From assembly GCF_002007205.1 (NCBI RefSeq), contig NZ_LAZS01000001.1, positions 1-64,000 of the forward strand: a stretch of DNA of 64,000 nt, written 5' to 3'. This document shows positions 7,602 to 16,315 of the stretch, in pieces. The notes beneath the pieces are model-generated. The model saw nothing but the letters and a program-made list of their open reading frames with translations, did not search any database and was not told where the DNA came from. Numbering within the stretch: position 1 is the first letter of the stretch; each line of letters begins with the position of its first letter. Both the position numbers and the translations under genes were made by a program. This stretch comes from Ensifer adhaerens. GTDB lineage: Bacteria; Pseudomonadota; Alphaproteobacteria; Rhizobiales; Rhizobiaceae.

Positions 7602-9614
7602 CTAGGACCGGACGCTACTTCTGAGCGGGATGCATGGCTTGTCGGTTGGTGTGCTGCGGAACATGTCCGCAGGTGCCGGGCGTCCGATGTGGAAACCCTG
7701 CACGTGGTCGATGCGGAAGCGCCGCATCAAGGCCAGTTGCTCGTCGGTCTCCACGCCCTCGATCAGGATCTTGTGGCCGCGGTTGCGCACGAGCCCGATG
7801 ATGTCCTGCAGCATCGCGCGGCCCTTCGGCGTCGCGCAATCGTGCAGGAACGACCGGTCGATCTTCACGGTGTCGAAATCGATCAGGCGCAGCCAGGAGA
7901 GCCCGGCGAAACCCGTGCCGAAATCGTCCAGCCAAATCCGGATGCCCAAGGTCTCCAGATCGCTGATGCAGCGCAGGATGCCCGAGTGCATCTCCATCTC
8001 GAGCCCTTCGGTGATCTCGAAGGCGAGCCGGCTGCCGGCAACCCCGGTCTCTCCGAGGATCGCGGCGACCGACGTCGCAAAGCCCGGTGTCTTCAACTGG
8101 ATCGGCGAGACGTTGACGCTGACGAGAGGGATGTGGTTGTCGACCAAAAGTTCGCGGCAGACGGTCTTTATCGCCCAGCGGCCGAGATCGAGTATGGCGC
8201 CGGTCCGCTCGGCAACCGGGATGAAGAGGCTCGGCGGGACCGACGTGCCGTCGAGCATCGTCAGGCGCATGAGGGCCTCGACCGCGTCGACCTCGCCGGT
8301 CGTCACGTTGATGATCGGCTGGTAGACGAGGGACACGAGGTTCTGGTCGATGGCGATCTTCAGCAGTGCTGCGATGTTTTCGCTCTCGTCGCTGCTCTGC
8401 GGATCGTTCGGGTCGAACAGCTTCGAGCAGTTTCGTCCGCTCGCTTTCGCGGCGTAAAGCGCGCGGTCGGCCTCGTGGATGATCTTCTCGAGTTTGGCGC
8501 CGGTGTGGTTGCGGGTGAAGGCGGCGCCGACGCTGACGGTGACGATGGATACGCCGTCGCGCCGCTGCTCGTGGATCAGCCCCATGTTTTCAACCGTACG
8601 GCAGATGACTTCCGCAAGCTCTGCCGCCTGCTCCCGCGTATCCAGGCGGGCAAGGACGATGAACTCCTCGCCGCCGTAGCGGCCGAGCGAGCCGTTGTAG
8701 TCCCTGATCGCCTCGCCGAGCGCATTGGCCACGAGAATGAGGCAGCGATCGCCCTCCTGATGACCGTAGCAGTCGTTGTATTTCTTGAAGAAATCGACGT
8801 CGATCAGCATGGCGGTGAAGTTCTTGCCGAGCTTCTGCCAATCGTTCCAGTAGTCGCGCAGCTGCTGGTCGATGGCCCGGCGATTGTCGAGACCGGTGAG
8901 CGGATCGGTGTTGGACAGCCGCAGAAGCGCCATGCCCCGCTCAGAGGCTTCGTTCTGCTGGATCTTCGCCTCGAAAGCGTTGAGGAAAACCTTGTAGCGC
9001 TCGCGGTTGAGCTTCCAGTTCACATAGGAGGTGAAGACGAAGCAGGAGACGTAGAACGTCCCGAAGGCAATCAGGTAGGCGGGATCGTGCTCGGAAAAGA
9101 ACGACAGCGCGATGAAAAACGTTACCAGCACGATGCTGGAGGCGACCACCGAGAGGCGAAACCGAAAGCTGAAGAAGAGATTGGCGCCCATCATGAAGAT
9201 GGCGCCGAAGATCATGTAATAGGACATGCTGCTCGTATCGGCCGTCATCATGGCAGGTACGAGCCAGCCGATGTAGCCGAAGACAAGGGCTGCGGCGCAG
9301 GTGCCGTCGAGCCATTTGGTCTGGGCCTTCAGCCGAAACAGGATCTCGAAGGTCAGAAGCGAGCCGATGCCGACGAAGAGGCGCGCGACGATCGTGTAGA
9401 AGGCGACGTCGGGGATGAGCAGGATGTCCGGGATGATGAAGAGCAGGTAGACGGCAACGGCAACCCACAGCCCCTGCCGGGTCGAGGCGCGCCGACCGGC
9501 CTCGCCCTCCATGCGATAGAGGGTCTGAAGCTCAGCCAGGTGCGGCCTGTGCGGCTGCTTGTGTAGGTCGATGTCAACTACGTCGGCCAACGTGTGCTTC
9601 ATGCACTGATCCAT
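7602..9614 (-). CDS. Membrane GGDEF-EAL bifunctional cyclic-di-GMP protein
   Basis: 670 aa. Five or six transmembrane helices (about residues 48-195, an unassigned MASE-like sensor) precede a diguanylate cyclase domain with GGEEF at 314-318. The EAL phosphodiesterase domain starts with EALMRL at 446 and retains SVNVSP, FEITEG, DDFGTG, KIDRSF and EGVET. Both catalytic sites look intact. The position five residues before GGEEF reads DYNG instead of RxxD, so the inhibitory I-site is missing. ATG 9602 (MKHTL) is an alternative start. Net activity cannot be predicted. It is monocistronic and divergent from the methyltransferase gene. Confidence 0.92.
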   Translation of the reverse strand: MDQCMKHTLADVVDIDLHKQPHRPHLAELQTLYRMEGEAGRRASTRQGLWVAVAVYLLFIIPDILLIPDVAFYTIVARLFVGIGSLLTFEILFRLKAQTKWLDGTCAAALVFGYIGWLVPAMMTADTSSMSYYMIFGAIFMMGANLFFSFRFRLSVVASSIVLVTFFIALSFFSEHDPAYLIAFGTFYVSCFVFTSYVNWKLNRERYKVFLNAFEAKIQQNEASERGMALLRLSNTDPLTGLDNRRAIDQQLRDYWNDWQKLGKNFTAMLIDVDFFKKYNDCYGHQEGDRCLILVANALGEAIRDYNGSLGRYGGEEFIVLARLDTREQAAELAEVICRTVENMGLIHEQRRDGVSIVTVSVGAAFTRNHTGAKLEKIIHEADRALYAAKASGRNCSKLFDPNDPQSSDESENIAALLKIAIDQNLVSLVYQPIINVTTGEVDAVEALMRLTMLDGTSVPPSLFIPVAERTGAILDLGRWAIKTVCRELLVDNHIPLVSVNVSPIQLKTPGFATSVAAILGETGVAGSRLAFEITEGLEMEMHSGILRCISDLETLGIRIWLDDFGTGFAGLSWLRLIDFDTVKIDRSFLHDCATPKGRAMLQDIIGLVRNRGHKILIEGVETDEQLALMRRFRIDHVQGFHIGRPAPADMFRSTPTDKPCIPLRSSVRS

Positions 9615-9915
9615 CGAGTTTCGTCACGTTCAACGGAAATCTGTCGTCGCTTTTCCATCAATGGACGTTGTTTCGGACACTCCCTGCGTGTTTGCCGCAC
9701 CCCATGTGCAACAAGGGCGGGAAACGCTGCGAGGCATGATAGGAGGTGTCCATTAAGTTTTGTTAAATTAATGGGTCAGGGCATCTGCGAATCGGCATAA
9801 CCCAAAGGGGTGAGCCTCCAGTATTTACCTTATTATATACAAAAACTTGCAATCCGAGCGGGAATGCGCGCATCTTCGCGACTATTGTTAACAAACCTTT
9901 AACGGATGGTCTCGC
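9615..9915. promoter_or_regulatory. Divergent promoter region (GGDEF-EAL / methyltransferase)
   Basis: About 300 bases with no credible gene. The half nearer the methyltransferase is AT-rich (around 9760-9900, including a TTATTATATACA segment near 9830), which fits promoter elements for the rightward gene. No operator repeat was recognised. Confidence 0.45.
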
Positions 9916-10959
9916 GTGCGCCAATTTCAGACTGTTTTCGACGGTCAGAGCCTCATTACTCCCAAGGCAATGGCTGATGAGTTCGTTTCGCCTCGGGGCG
10001 AACGGCATGACGAACAGCTCTCGACCGCCAAGGCCGAGCTCGCATTGATTCTCAGGGTCGCTCAGGAACAATTCATTCAAGGGACGGATGCGTCGAAAAT
10101 TATCGACCGGCTCGCCGCCTCCCTCCATCAGACCCGTGCCAAATACCACCCGAGCGTGTGGCAGGAGCTAATCCCCCTTGCACAGGATCACCCGGTCTCG
10201 GAGTACTTCCTGCAGGATCCGTTCACGCGGTGGTCGTTCGACAAACCCAGGGGATATTCGGGTGACGCGCAGTTGCTCGACTTCATCTACGGTCATGCGA
10301 GCGTTGCCGACGAAATCGAAAGGGCGTCGCCGGTCGGACGCGCCCTTTATGACTACACGAAGGACGCCTCCTCCTCGGTGGCGGTGCGCGAGCGTCGCGA
10401 TATCCTGACACGCCACGTCGATGAGATCGCGACGGGCCGCGGTGGCCAGGCGGAGATCCTGACGATCGCCGCCGGTCACCTTCGCGAAGCCAATCGCTCG
10501 GCGGCGCTTAAGGAAGGCCGGATCAAGCGTTGGGTGGCGCTCGATCAGGATCCTCTCAGTGTCGGCTCGATCAGCCGCGACTTCTCCGGTACCGCGATCG
10601 AGGCGGTCGACGGCTCCGTCCGCAGCCTGCTCGGCAGGGACCAGAAGCTCGGCAAGTTCGACTTCATCTATGCGGCCGGCCTCTACGACTATCTGGCCGA
10701 CAAGGTGGCCATCAAGCTGACGCACCGCTGCCTGCAGATGCTGAAGCCGAACGGCGTCTTCCTTTTCGCCAACTTCGCCCAGGACATCGGTGTCGACGGT
10801 TACATGGAAACATTCATGAACTGGGCCTTGCTGCTGCGCTCGGAGGCGGACATGTGGAACATCATCCACAAGAGCGCCGGCAAGTCCGCCATCGATGCGC
10901 GCGTCTTCTTCGGTGCCAACCGGAACATCGTCTACGGCACCATCCAGAAGCATTCCTGA
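9916..10959 (+). CDS. Class I SAM-dependent methyltransferase (PhcB/EF-like family)
   Basis: 347 aa. The N-terminal half is helical and contains KPRGYSGDAQLLDFIYG. The C-terminal half is a Rossmann methyltransferase with the motif I-like stretch ILTIAAGHLREA near residue 178, then DQDP, FDFIYAAGLYDYL and KPNGVFLFANF. From memory, this architecture is the one labelled '3-hydroxypalmitic acid methyl ester biosynthesis' (PhcB-like) in some databases, but the substrate is unproven. GTG 9916 is used; ATG 9970 is a shorter alternative. It is monocistronic and stands opposite a cyclic-di-GMP gene. Confidence 0.7.
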   Translation: MRQFQTVFDGQSLITPKAMADEFVSPRGERHDEQLSTAKAELALILRVAQEQFIQGTDASKIIDRLAASLHQTRAKYHPSVWQELIPLAQDHPVSEYFLQDPFTRWSFDKPRGYSGDAQLLDFIYGHASVADEIERASPVGRALYDYTKDASSSVAVRERRDILTRHVDEIATGRGGQAEILTIAAGHLREANRSAALKEGRIKRWVALDQDPLSVGSISRDFSGTAIEAVDGSVRSLLGRDQKLGKFDFIYAAGLYDYLADKVAIKLTHRCLQMLKPNGVFLFANFAQDIGVDGYMETFMNWALLLRSEADMWNIIHKSAGKSAIDARVFFGANRNIVYGTIQKHS

Positions 10960-11062
10960 GATCGTCTCGGCGAGCCTGCCTCTGCGTCAAGCCGAGGCAG
11001 GCCGGAAAACCGGAGACCGCAATGTGCCGAAGGGCCGTTGCGGTCTCGCTTGTCACAAGTGC

Positions 11063-11662
11063 TCAGTCATCTGCGCGCAGAAAGCGGCTCAACAGGCGTC
11101 GCATCATCACGCCCTCTTCCTTCGGCTTGAAGCCGGGATCGACCGCGACCCTGCTGAAGATGCCGTCGATGATCGCGGCGATCCAGCGGGCAGCACCTTC
11201 CGCGTCAATCGCCCGGTCGATCTGGTTTCGGCTGGCCGCGTTGCGCAGCAGCGCCACGAGCGCCAACTGGAATTCCGCGTCATTCGTCGCGGCAAGCGTG
11301 CCGATGCGCTCGTCACGCACGGCTTCGGCGGCGATTTCGAGCGCGAGGCTCGCATAGGCAGGGTCGCCCGCCAGTTCGAGAACGCTATCCATGAAGCCCA
11401 GCAATGCGGCGAACAGATCTTCCTCTTCACCCAGCTTTCGGAAAATCTCCGCCGTTTCTTGACGCTCTTCTTCCACGATCGCCGCGATGATGGTGTGCTT
11501 GGTCGGAAAATAATGGAAAAGATTTCCCGGGCTCATGCCTGCCTCGGCGCAGATCTCGGCCGTGGACGTGCCGTGGAAGCCCTTGCGCGAAAAGCAGGCG
11601 ATCGCCGCATCGAGAATCAGCCGACGTCTGGCCGCGTGTTTTTCGGGGTCGATCTTGCGCAT
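11063..11662 (-). CDS. TetR/AcrR family repressor of the adjacent efflux genes
   Basis: 199 aa. The N-terminal TetR helix-turn-helix spans about residues 10-55 (ILDAAIACFSRKGFHGTS, then TAEICAEAGMSPGNLFHYFPTK), followed by a helical ligand domain. ATG 11662 is preferred because AAGGAGA lies 8-9 bases upstream; the in-frame TTG at 11689 would place the start inside an operator. It is divergent from the RND adaptor gene, and two copies of the inverted repeat ATTATTAGAT...ATCTAATAAT lie in the intergenic region. This supports self-repression and control of the pump, which is inference. Confidence 0.9.
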   Translation of the reverse strand: MRKIDPEKHAARRRLILDAAIACFSRKGFHGTSTAEICAEAGMSPGNLFHYFPTKHTIIAAIVEEERQETAEIFRKLGEEEDLFAALLGFMDSVLELAGDPAYASLALEIAAEAVRDERIGTLAATNDAEFQLALVALLRNAASRNQIDRAIDAEGAARWIAAIIDGIFSRVAVDPGFKPKEEGVMMRRLLSRFLRADD

Positions 11663-11688
11663 CGCCGGTTCTCCTTGCAGGCCATTCA

Positions 11689-11714
11689 ATTATTAGATCA
11701 GCCGCTCTAATTTC
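11689..11714. promoter_or_regulatory. Putative TetR operator, proximal copy
   Basis: ATTATTAGAT (11689-11698), a 6-base spacer, then a degenerate second arm CTCTAATTTC (11705-11714) in which TCTAAT is conserved. It lies about 27 bases upstream of the TetR start. It repeats the perfect inverted repeat at 11821-11846. Confidence 0.65.
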
Positions 11715-11820
11715 GTTAGGGGCCCGATCGGTGTCAAGGCCGACTGCTCGCACGATCTCCGCCATCTTCCCGCAATGCTCGTGTGTGATCTGCCTTACAA
11801 TTGTCGCGTTTGATGGTCCA

Positions 11821-11846
11821 ATTATTAGATTGAATGATCTAATAAT
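11821..11846. promoter_or_regulatory. Putative TetR operator, distal copy (perfect palindrome)
   Basis: ATTATTAGAT (11821-11830), spacer TGAATG, then ATCTAATAAT (11837-11846). This is a perfect 10-base inverted repeat located 86 bases upstream of the RND adaptor start. The match to the copy beside tetR makes it the likely operator for the efflux operon. Confidence 0.75.
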
Positions 11847-11931
11847 CAACCGACGCCCTTTGCCCGACCCGGGAACCGGTATCGCAGGCGCATCATGCCG
11901 CAGCCGGTCCCGCCAATGGAAAGCCAATGAA

Positions 11932-13089
11932 ATGAGACGTACAGTTGAGTTGAACGTCGCTCTCGCAGCCTTGCTCGTGTTCGCGGCGGCCACCGGGCAG
12001 GCGCACGCTTCGGGGGAGGCAGCAGCCTCCGTTCCCGTCCAGCCCGTGAGCCGCACGGTAACGACGCTGGTTACCGACAACCGACCCCAGCAATGGACCC
12101 GCTCCTTTGCCGGCATCTTCGTCGCCCGTGAAGAAGTTGCCGTCGGCACCGCCTTGACCGACCAGCGCATAGCCAGTGTCGAGGTCGAGATCGGCGATCG
12201 GGTTGCAGCGGGGCAGGTGCTTGCCCGTCTGGAGACCGACATGCTGGAGAACCTGCTGCGCGAGGCCAAGGGCCGCGTTGCGCGCGCCGGTGCGGCGATG
12301 GCGCGGGAAGAAGAGACGGTGAGGCAGGAACGGCGAAAACTCGCCCGCGCCCGCCAGTTGAGCCACCTTCAGGCCGCGACCATTCTCGAGGAACGCGTCT
12401 CGGCCCTCGCCCTTGCCGAGCAGGCGGTCGAGGTTGCGCGGGCCGACTACGAGCAGGCGGAAGCGCTCGAAGCGGAAGCACGGCGCAGGCTCGATCGCGC
12501 GGTGATCCTGGCGCCCGTCGCAGGGATCGTCTCGGAGCGGTTCGCGCGCGCCGGTGCGCTTGCCGGCTCGGACCCGCTGCTCAAGCTTATTCGCGGCGGC
12601 GAAATCGAGTTTGCGGCCGAGGTGCCGGAAACCGAGCTGCCGTTGCTGGCGGTCGGCCAGGTGGTGAAGGTCAAGCTTTCGGGCCGCAACGACTGGATCG
12701 AGGGACGCGTGCGGGTGATCAACCCGAAGATCGACCGCGAGACCCGCCTCGGAACCGTGCAAGTCACACTCTCGACCGCACGCCAGCCCTTCGCGGGCAT
12801 GTTTGGCCGGGCGGAGATCGTCGTGGCAGAGCGCAAGGCGATCATGGTCGACGATTCCGCTCTGCTCTTCGGCGCGCCGGATGGCGTCGTCTCGGTCTTC
12901 GTCGTCGATGGCGGCCAGGTCGTGCGCAAGCCGGTCAAGGCGGGCATGCGCCAGGGCGGCAAGGTCGAGATCACCTCGGGGCTTTCGACGGGCGAGCGGG
13001 TCGTTCTCAAATCGGGGGCGTCGCTGCGCGAAGGCGAAGCGGTCGCAACCAAAGACGTCCAGCCGACGCAGACGGGCGTTAAGCAATGA
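11932..13089 (+). CDS. RND efflux periplasmic adaptor (membrane fusion protein)
   Basis: 385 aa HlyD/AcrA-type adaptor that links an inner-membrane RND pump to an outer-membrane channel. A cleavable signal peptide ends at about residue 27 (GQAHASG) with no lipobox cysteine. The biotinyl-lipoyl-like halves flank a coiled-coil hairpin (about 100-185, Ala/Glu/Arg-rich). A beta-barrel segment (VGQVVKVKLSGR) and a membrane-proximal domain (GLSTGERVVLKSGASLREG) follow. ATG 11932 begins the signal peptide; upstream sequence in frame has no protein character. Its stop overlaps the start of the pump gene by four bases. No outer-membrane factor is encoded nearby. Confidence 0.92.
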   Translation: MRRTVELNVALAALLVFAAATGQAHASGEAAASVPVQPVSRTVTTLVTDNRPQQWTRSFAGIFVAREEVAVGTALTDQRIASVEVEIGDRVAAGQVLARLETDMLENLLREAKGRVARAGAAMAREEETVRQERRKLARARQLSHLQAATILEERVSALALAEQAVEVARADYEQAEALEAEARRRLDRAVILAPVAGIVSERFARAGALAGSDPLLKLIRGGEIEFAAEVPETELPLLAVGQVVKVKLSGRNDWIEGRVRVINPKIDRETRLGTVQVTLSTARQPFAGMFGRAEIVVAERKAIMVDDSALLFGAPDGVVSVFVVDGGQVVRKPVKAGMRQGGKVEITSGLSTGERVVLKSGASLREGEAVATKDVQPTQTGVKQ

Positions 13090-16000
13090 CGAGCAACATT
13101 TCCGCCTGGGCCATCCGACAGCCCGTTCCGACGATCGTTCTCTTCGTCGTGCTCACGCTGATGGGTATCGCCTCGTTTTTGAGGCTGCCGGTCAACGCCA
13201 ATCCGAGCGTATCCTTCCCGGTCGTGACGGTGACGATCACGCAGCCGAGCGCGCAGCCGGCCGAAATGGAAACGCAGGTGACGCGCCGCGTCGAAGGGGT
13301 CGCCTCCGGCCTGGTCGGGGTCAGCCATATCCGCTCGACCATTACCAACGGCGTCTCCACGACCACGGTCGAATTCAAGATCGGCACGGATCCGGACCGG
13401 GCGGCAAACGACGTGCGCGAGGCCGTGGCGCAGATCCGCGCCGACCTGCCGCAGTCCATCCAGGAGCCGATCGTCTCGCGCGTCGACGTCGACGGCAGCG
13501 CCATCGTCTACTACGCGGTGCGCGCACCCCACATGTCGGAAGTGGAGCTGTCCTGGTTCGTCGACGATACGATCACCAGTGAGCTGCTGACGCTGCCCGG
13601 CGTGCAGAAGGTGCAGCGCCTCGGCGGCGTCAGCCGCGAAGTGCGGGTTTCGCTCAAGCCCGAACGGCTGCTGGCGCTTGGCGTGACGGCGGACCAGGTG
13701 AACACCGCGCTCAGGGAAATCAACACCAACATCCCGAGCGGCCGTGGAGAAATCGGCGGGCGTGAGCAGTCGATCCGCACCGTCGGCAGCGCCGGCTCGG
13801 TGGATGAGCTCCGGCAGCTTTCGATCCCGCTCGCCGGCGGCCGCTGGCTGCAGCTCTCCGACATCGCGACGATCGAGGACACGTCCTCCGAGCCGCGCAG
13901 CTTTGCCCATTTCGATGGCGAGCCCATCGTGAGCTTCTCGGTTTCGCGCAGCAAGGGAGCGAGCGACACGGTCGTCGCCGAGGCCGTCATCGAGCGGCTG
14001 AAGGAGATCCAGGCGCGCATGCCCGGCGTCGAGATGACCGAGCTGATCTCTCTCGTCGAGTATACGCAGGAGAGCTACGATGCGGCTGTCACGGCCCTGA
14101 TCGAAGGCGCGCTGCTGACCGTCGTCGTCGTCTTCGCCTTCCTGCGCAACTGGCGGGCGACGCTGATCTCGGCGCTCGCCATGCCGCTTTCCATCCTGCC
14201 GACCTTCGCGGTCATGGACCTGCTCGGCTTCACGCTCAACGGCATCAGCCTTCTGGCGCTGACGCTGGTGATCGGCATTCTCGTCGACGACGCGATCGTC
14301 GAGATCGAGAACATCGAGCGCCATGTCGACATGGGCAAGCGCCCGTTCCTTGCAGCGATCGACGCGGCCGATGCGATCGGCCTTGCGATCGTCGCAACGA
14401 CGCTGACGATCGTCGCCGTGTTTGCGCCGGTCAGCTTCATCGGCGGCGCGGTCGGACAGTATTTCAAGCAGTTCGGCCTGACCGTCGCCATTGCCGTGCT
14501 GTTCTCGCTGCTGGTTGCACGCCTTTTGACGCCCTTGATGGCGGCCTATCTGCTGCGGCCGAAACCCGGCCATGGCCATGCTGCCAAGCCGTCGCGCATC
14601 GCCGACACCTATCGCGGCGTGCTCGGCTGGACCCTCGACCATCGCAAGACTGCGCTTTCGATCGTCGCGCTCATTTTCATAGGCTCGATCGCGCTTCTGA
14701 GCATGCTGCCGACGGGGTTCATTCCGACGAACGACAGCAATGTCTCGCAGCTCAAGATCACCCTGCCACCCGGAACGAGGCTCGAGGAGACAGCGCGCAT
14801 TTCCGATGATCTGGTGGCCAAGCTCAAGGCGCGAAGGGAAGTCGAGAGCGTCCTGGCGACGGCGGACAATCTCAACGAGGTGTCGTTTCGCATCAAGCTG
14901 AAGCCGCGCAAGGAGCGAGAACTCGACCGCAAGTCCTTCGAATTGTCGCTGCAGGACCTGCTGGCGAATACGCCCGATATCCAGGCGACGTTTGCGTCGT
15001 CCGAGGGAATGAAGGATCTTTCGATCTATCTGACGGGGGACGATCCGGAGGTGTTGATGGACGCGGTGCGGCGCCTGGAAAAAGAGATGCGCGCGCTTCC
15101 GGGCCTGGTCAACGTCCGCTCGACCGAGCCGCTTCTTTCGCCGGAACTCCTGGTCAAGCCGCGCTTCGACGAGGCGGCAAGGCTCGGCGTGTCGGTGACC
15201 TCGATCGGCACCGTTGCGCGCATCGCGACGATGGGCGACAGCGAGAGCAACTCGGCGCGGTTCAATCTCGGCAACCGCCAGGTGCCGATCCGGGTGATGC
15301 TCGACCAGTCGGCGCGCGGCGACTTCGATACGCTGCGCGACCTCAGGGTGGGCACCAACACCGGCGCCCTCGTGCCGTTGACCTCCGTCGCCGACGTATC
15401 CTTCGGGGCTGAGGAAAGCAGCGTCGAACGGCTCAACCGCAAGCGGCTGATCGCCGTCGAGGCCAACCTCAACGGCATGACGCTCGGCACCGCCTTCCAG
15501 GCGATCTCGGCCTTGCCGGCCATGACCGAGCTGCCCAAGGGCGTGTCGCAGGCCAACTACGGCGAGGCCGAATACATGTCGGAGATGTTCCGCAACTTCG
15601 CCCTGGCGTTGCTTGCCGGCATTCTCATGATGGCCGCGGTTCTGGTGCTGCTGTTCAAGGACTTCCTGCAGCCGCTGACCATCCTGGTGGCCCTGCCGCT
15701 GTCGATCGGCGGCGCGGCACTGGCTCTCATCCTGTTCGGTGCGGCACTCGACCTCTCGTCGATGATCGGCATCCTGATGCTGATGGGGATTGTCTGCAAG
15801 AACTCGATCCTGCTCGTCGACTATGCGATCGAGTGCCGCAACGGGGGCGCCGACCGGCGCACGGCGCTGCTGACGGCCGGCGTCACCCGCGCACGGCCGA
15901 TCATCATGACGACGATCGCCATGGTGGCTGGCATGGTCCCGGCGGTCATCGGTGTCGGTGCTGGTGCCGCCTTCCGCGCGCCGATGGCGATCGCGGTCAT

Positions 16001-16184
16001 CGGCGGCCTGATCACCTCGACGATGCTGAGCCTGATCTTCGTGCCGGTGATGTTCACGGTGATGGACGACCTCAACACGAAACTGGGTCGCTGGCTGAAG
16101 CGTTTCTCCTCGGTCACCGACGAGGATCACGCAGAGGATGCGGCCCGGATCGGCAAGGAGGCCGCCCGCGGCGCCGCCGGTTAG
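13086..16184 (+). CDS. RND family efflux pump inner-membrane subunit (AcrB-like)
   Basis: 1032 aa, the normal length for the HAE-1/AcrB family. It has a first transmembrane helix at about residues 14-32, a large periplasmic loop, a membrane bundle with LALTLVIGILVDDAIVEIENIERH (the proton-relay helix with the family's acidic residues), a second periplasmic loop, and a final bundle with GIVCKNSILLVDYAIE and GVTRARPIIMTTIAMVAGMVPA. ATGA overlap with the adaptor indicates translational coupling. Substrates cannot be read from sequence. The TAG stop lies inside the repeat that begins at 16182. Confidence 0.94.
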   Translation: MTSNISAWAIRQPVPTIVLFVVLTLMGIASFLRLPVNANPSVSFPVVTVTITQPSAQPAEMETQVTRRVEGVASGLVGVSHIRSTITNGVSTTTVEFKIGTDPDRAANDVREAVAQIRADLPQSIQEPIVSRVDVDGSAIVYYAVRAPHMSEVELSWFVDDTITSELLTLPGVQKVQRLGGVSREVRVSLKPERLLALGVTADQVNTALREINTNIPSGRGEIGGREQSIRTVGSAGSVDELRQLSIPLAGGRWLQLSDIATIEDTSSEPRSFAHFDGEPIVSFSVSRSKGASDTVVAEAVIERLKEIQARMPGVEMTELISLVEYTQESYDAAVTALIEGALLTVVVVFAFLRNWRATLISALAMPLSILPTFAVMDLLGFTLNGISLLALTLVIGILVDDAIVEIENIERHVDMGKRPFLAAIDAADAIGLAIVATTLTIVAVFAPVSFIGGAVGQYFKQFGLTVAIAVLFSLLVARLLTPLMAAYLLRPKPGHGHAAKPSRIADTYRGVLGWTLDHRKTALSIVALIFIGSIALLSMLPTGFIPTNDSNVSQLKITLPPGTRLEETARISDDLVAKLKARREVESVLATADNLNEVSFRIKLKPRKERELDRKSFELSLQDLLANTPDIQATFASSEGMKDLSIYLTGDDPEVLMDAVRRLEKEMRALPGLVNVRSTEPLLSPELLVKPRFDEAARLGVSVTSIGTVARIATMGDSESNSARFNLGNRQVPIRVMLDQSARGDFDTLRDLRVGTNTGALVPLTSVADVSFGAEESSVERLNRKRLIAVEANLNGMTLGTAFQAISALPAMTELPKGVSQANYGEAEYMSEMFRNFALALLAGILMMAAVLVLLFKDFLQPLTILVALPLSIGGAALALILFGAALDLSSMIGILMLMGIVCKNSILLVDYAIECRNGGADRRTALLTAGVTRARPIIMTTIAMVAGMVPAVIGVGAGAAFRAPMAIAVIGGLITSTMLSLIFVPVMFTVMDDLNTKLGRWLKRFSSVTDEDHAEDAARIGKEAARGAAG

Positions 16185-16315
16185 AGCATCGGCCTTTATC
16201 TGGAATGATCATTATCGAAGCGCGCTGCATGGATTCCGTTCAGCGCGCTTCGCGCATCCGGGCCAAGGCGCTCGCCGCGTTCACACGAACGCACACTTGA
16301 AGGCGGGATGCTCTA
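16182..16315. repeat. Palindromic intergenic repeat, copy B
   Basis: TAGAGCATC (16182-16190) pairs with GATGCTCTA (16307-16315). The interior contains a perfect 10-base stem AAGCGCGCTG / CAGCGCGCTT (16218-16227, 16241-16250) and a GCGTTC-acac-GAAC unit shared with other copies. The left-end TAG is the stop of the RND pump and the right-end CTA is the stop of the convergent ABC ATPase. A bidirectional terminator role is plausible. Confidence 0.75.

Noticed and set aside
7419-9566. A 715-codon plus-strand open frame
   Set aside because: It runs opposite to the GGDEF-EAL gene, whose motifs are intact; the composition is that of an antisense shadow.
12447-16130. A 1227-codon open frame on the minus strand
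   Set aside because: It is antisense to the RND adaptor and pump, rich in Arg/His/Asp with no domain, and is a GC-driven shadow.
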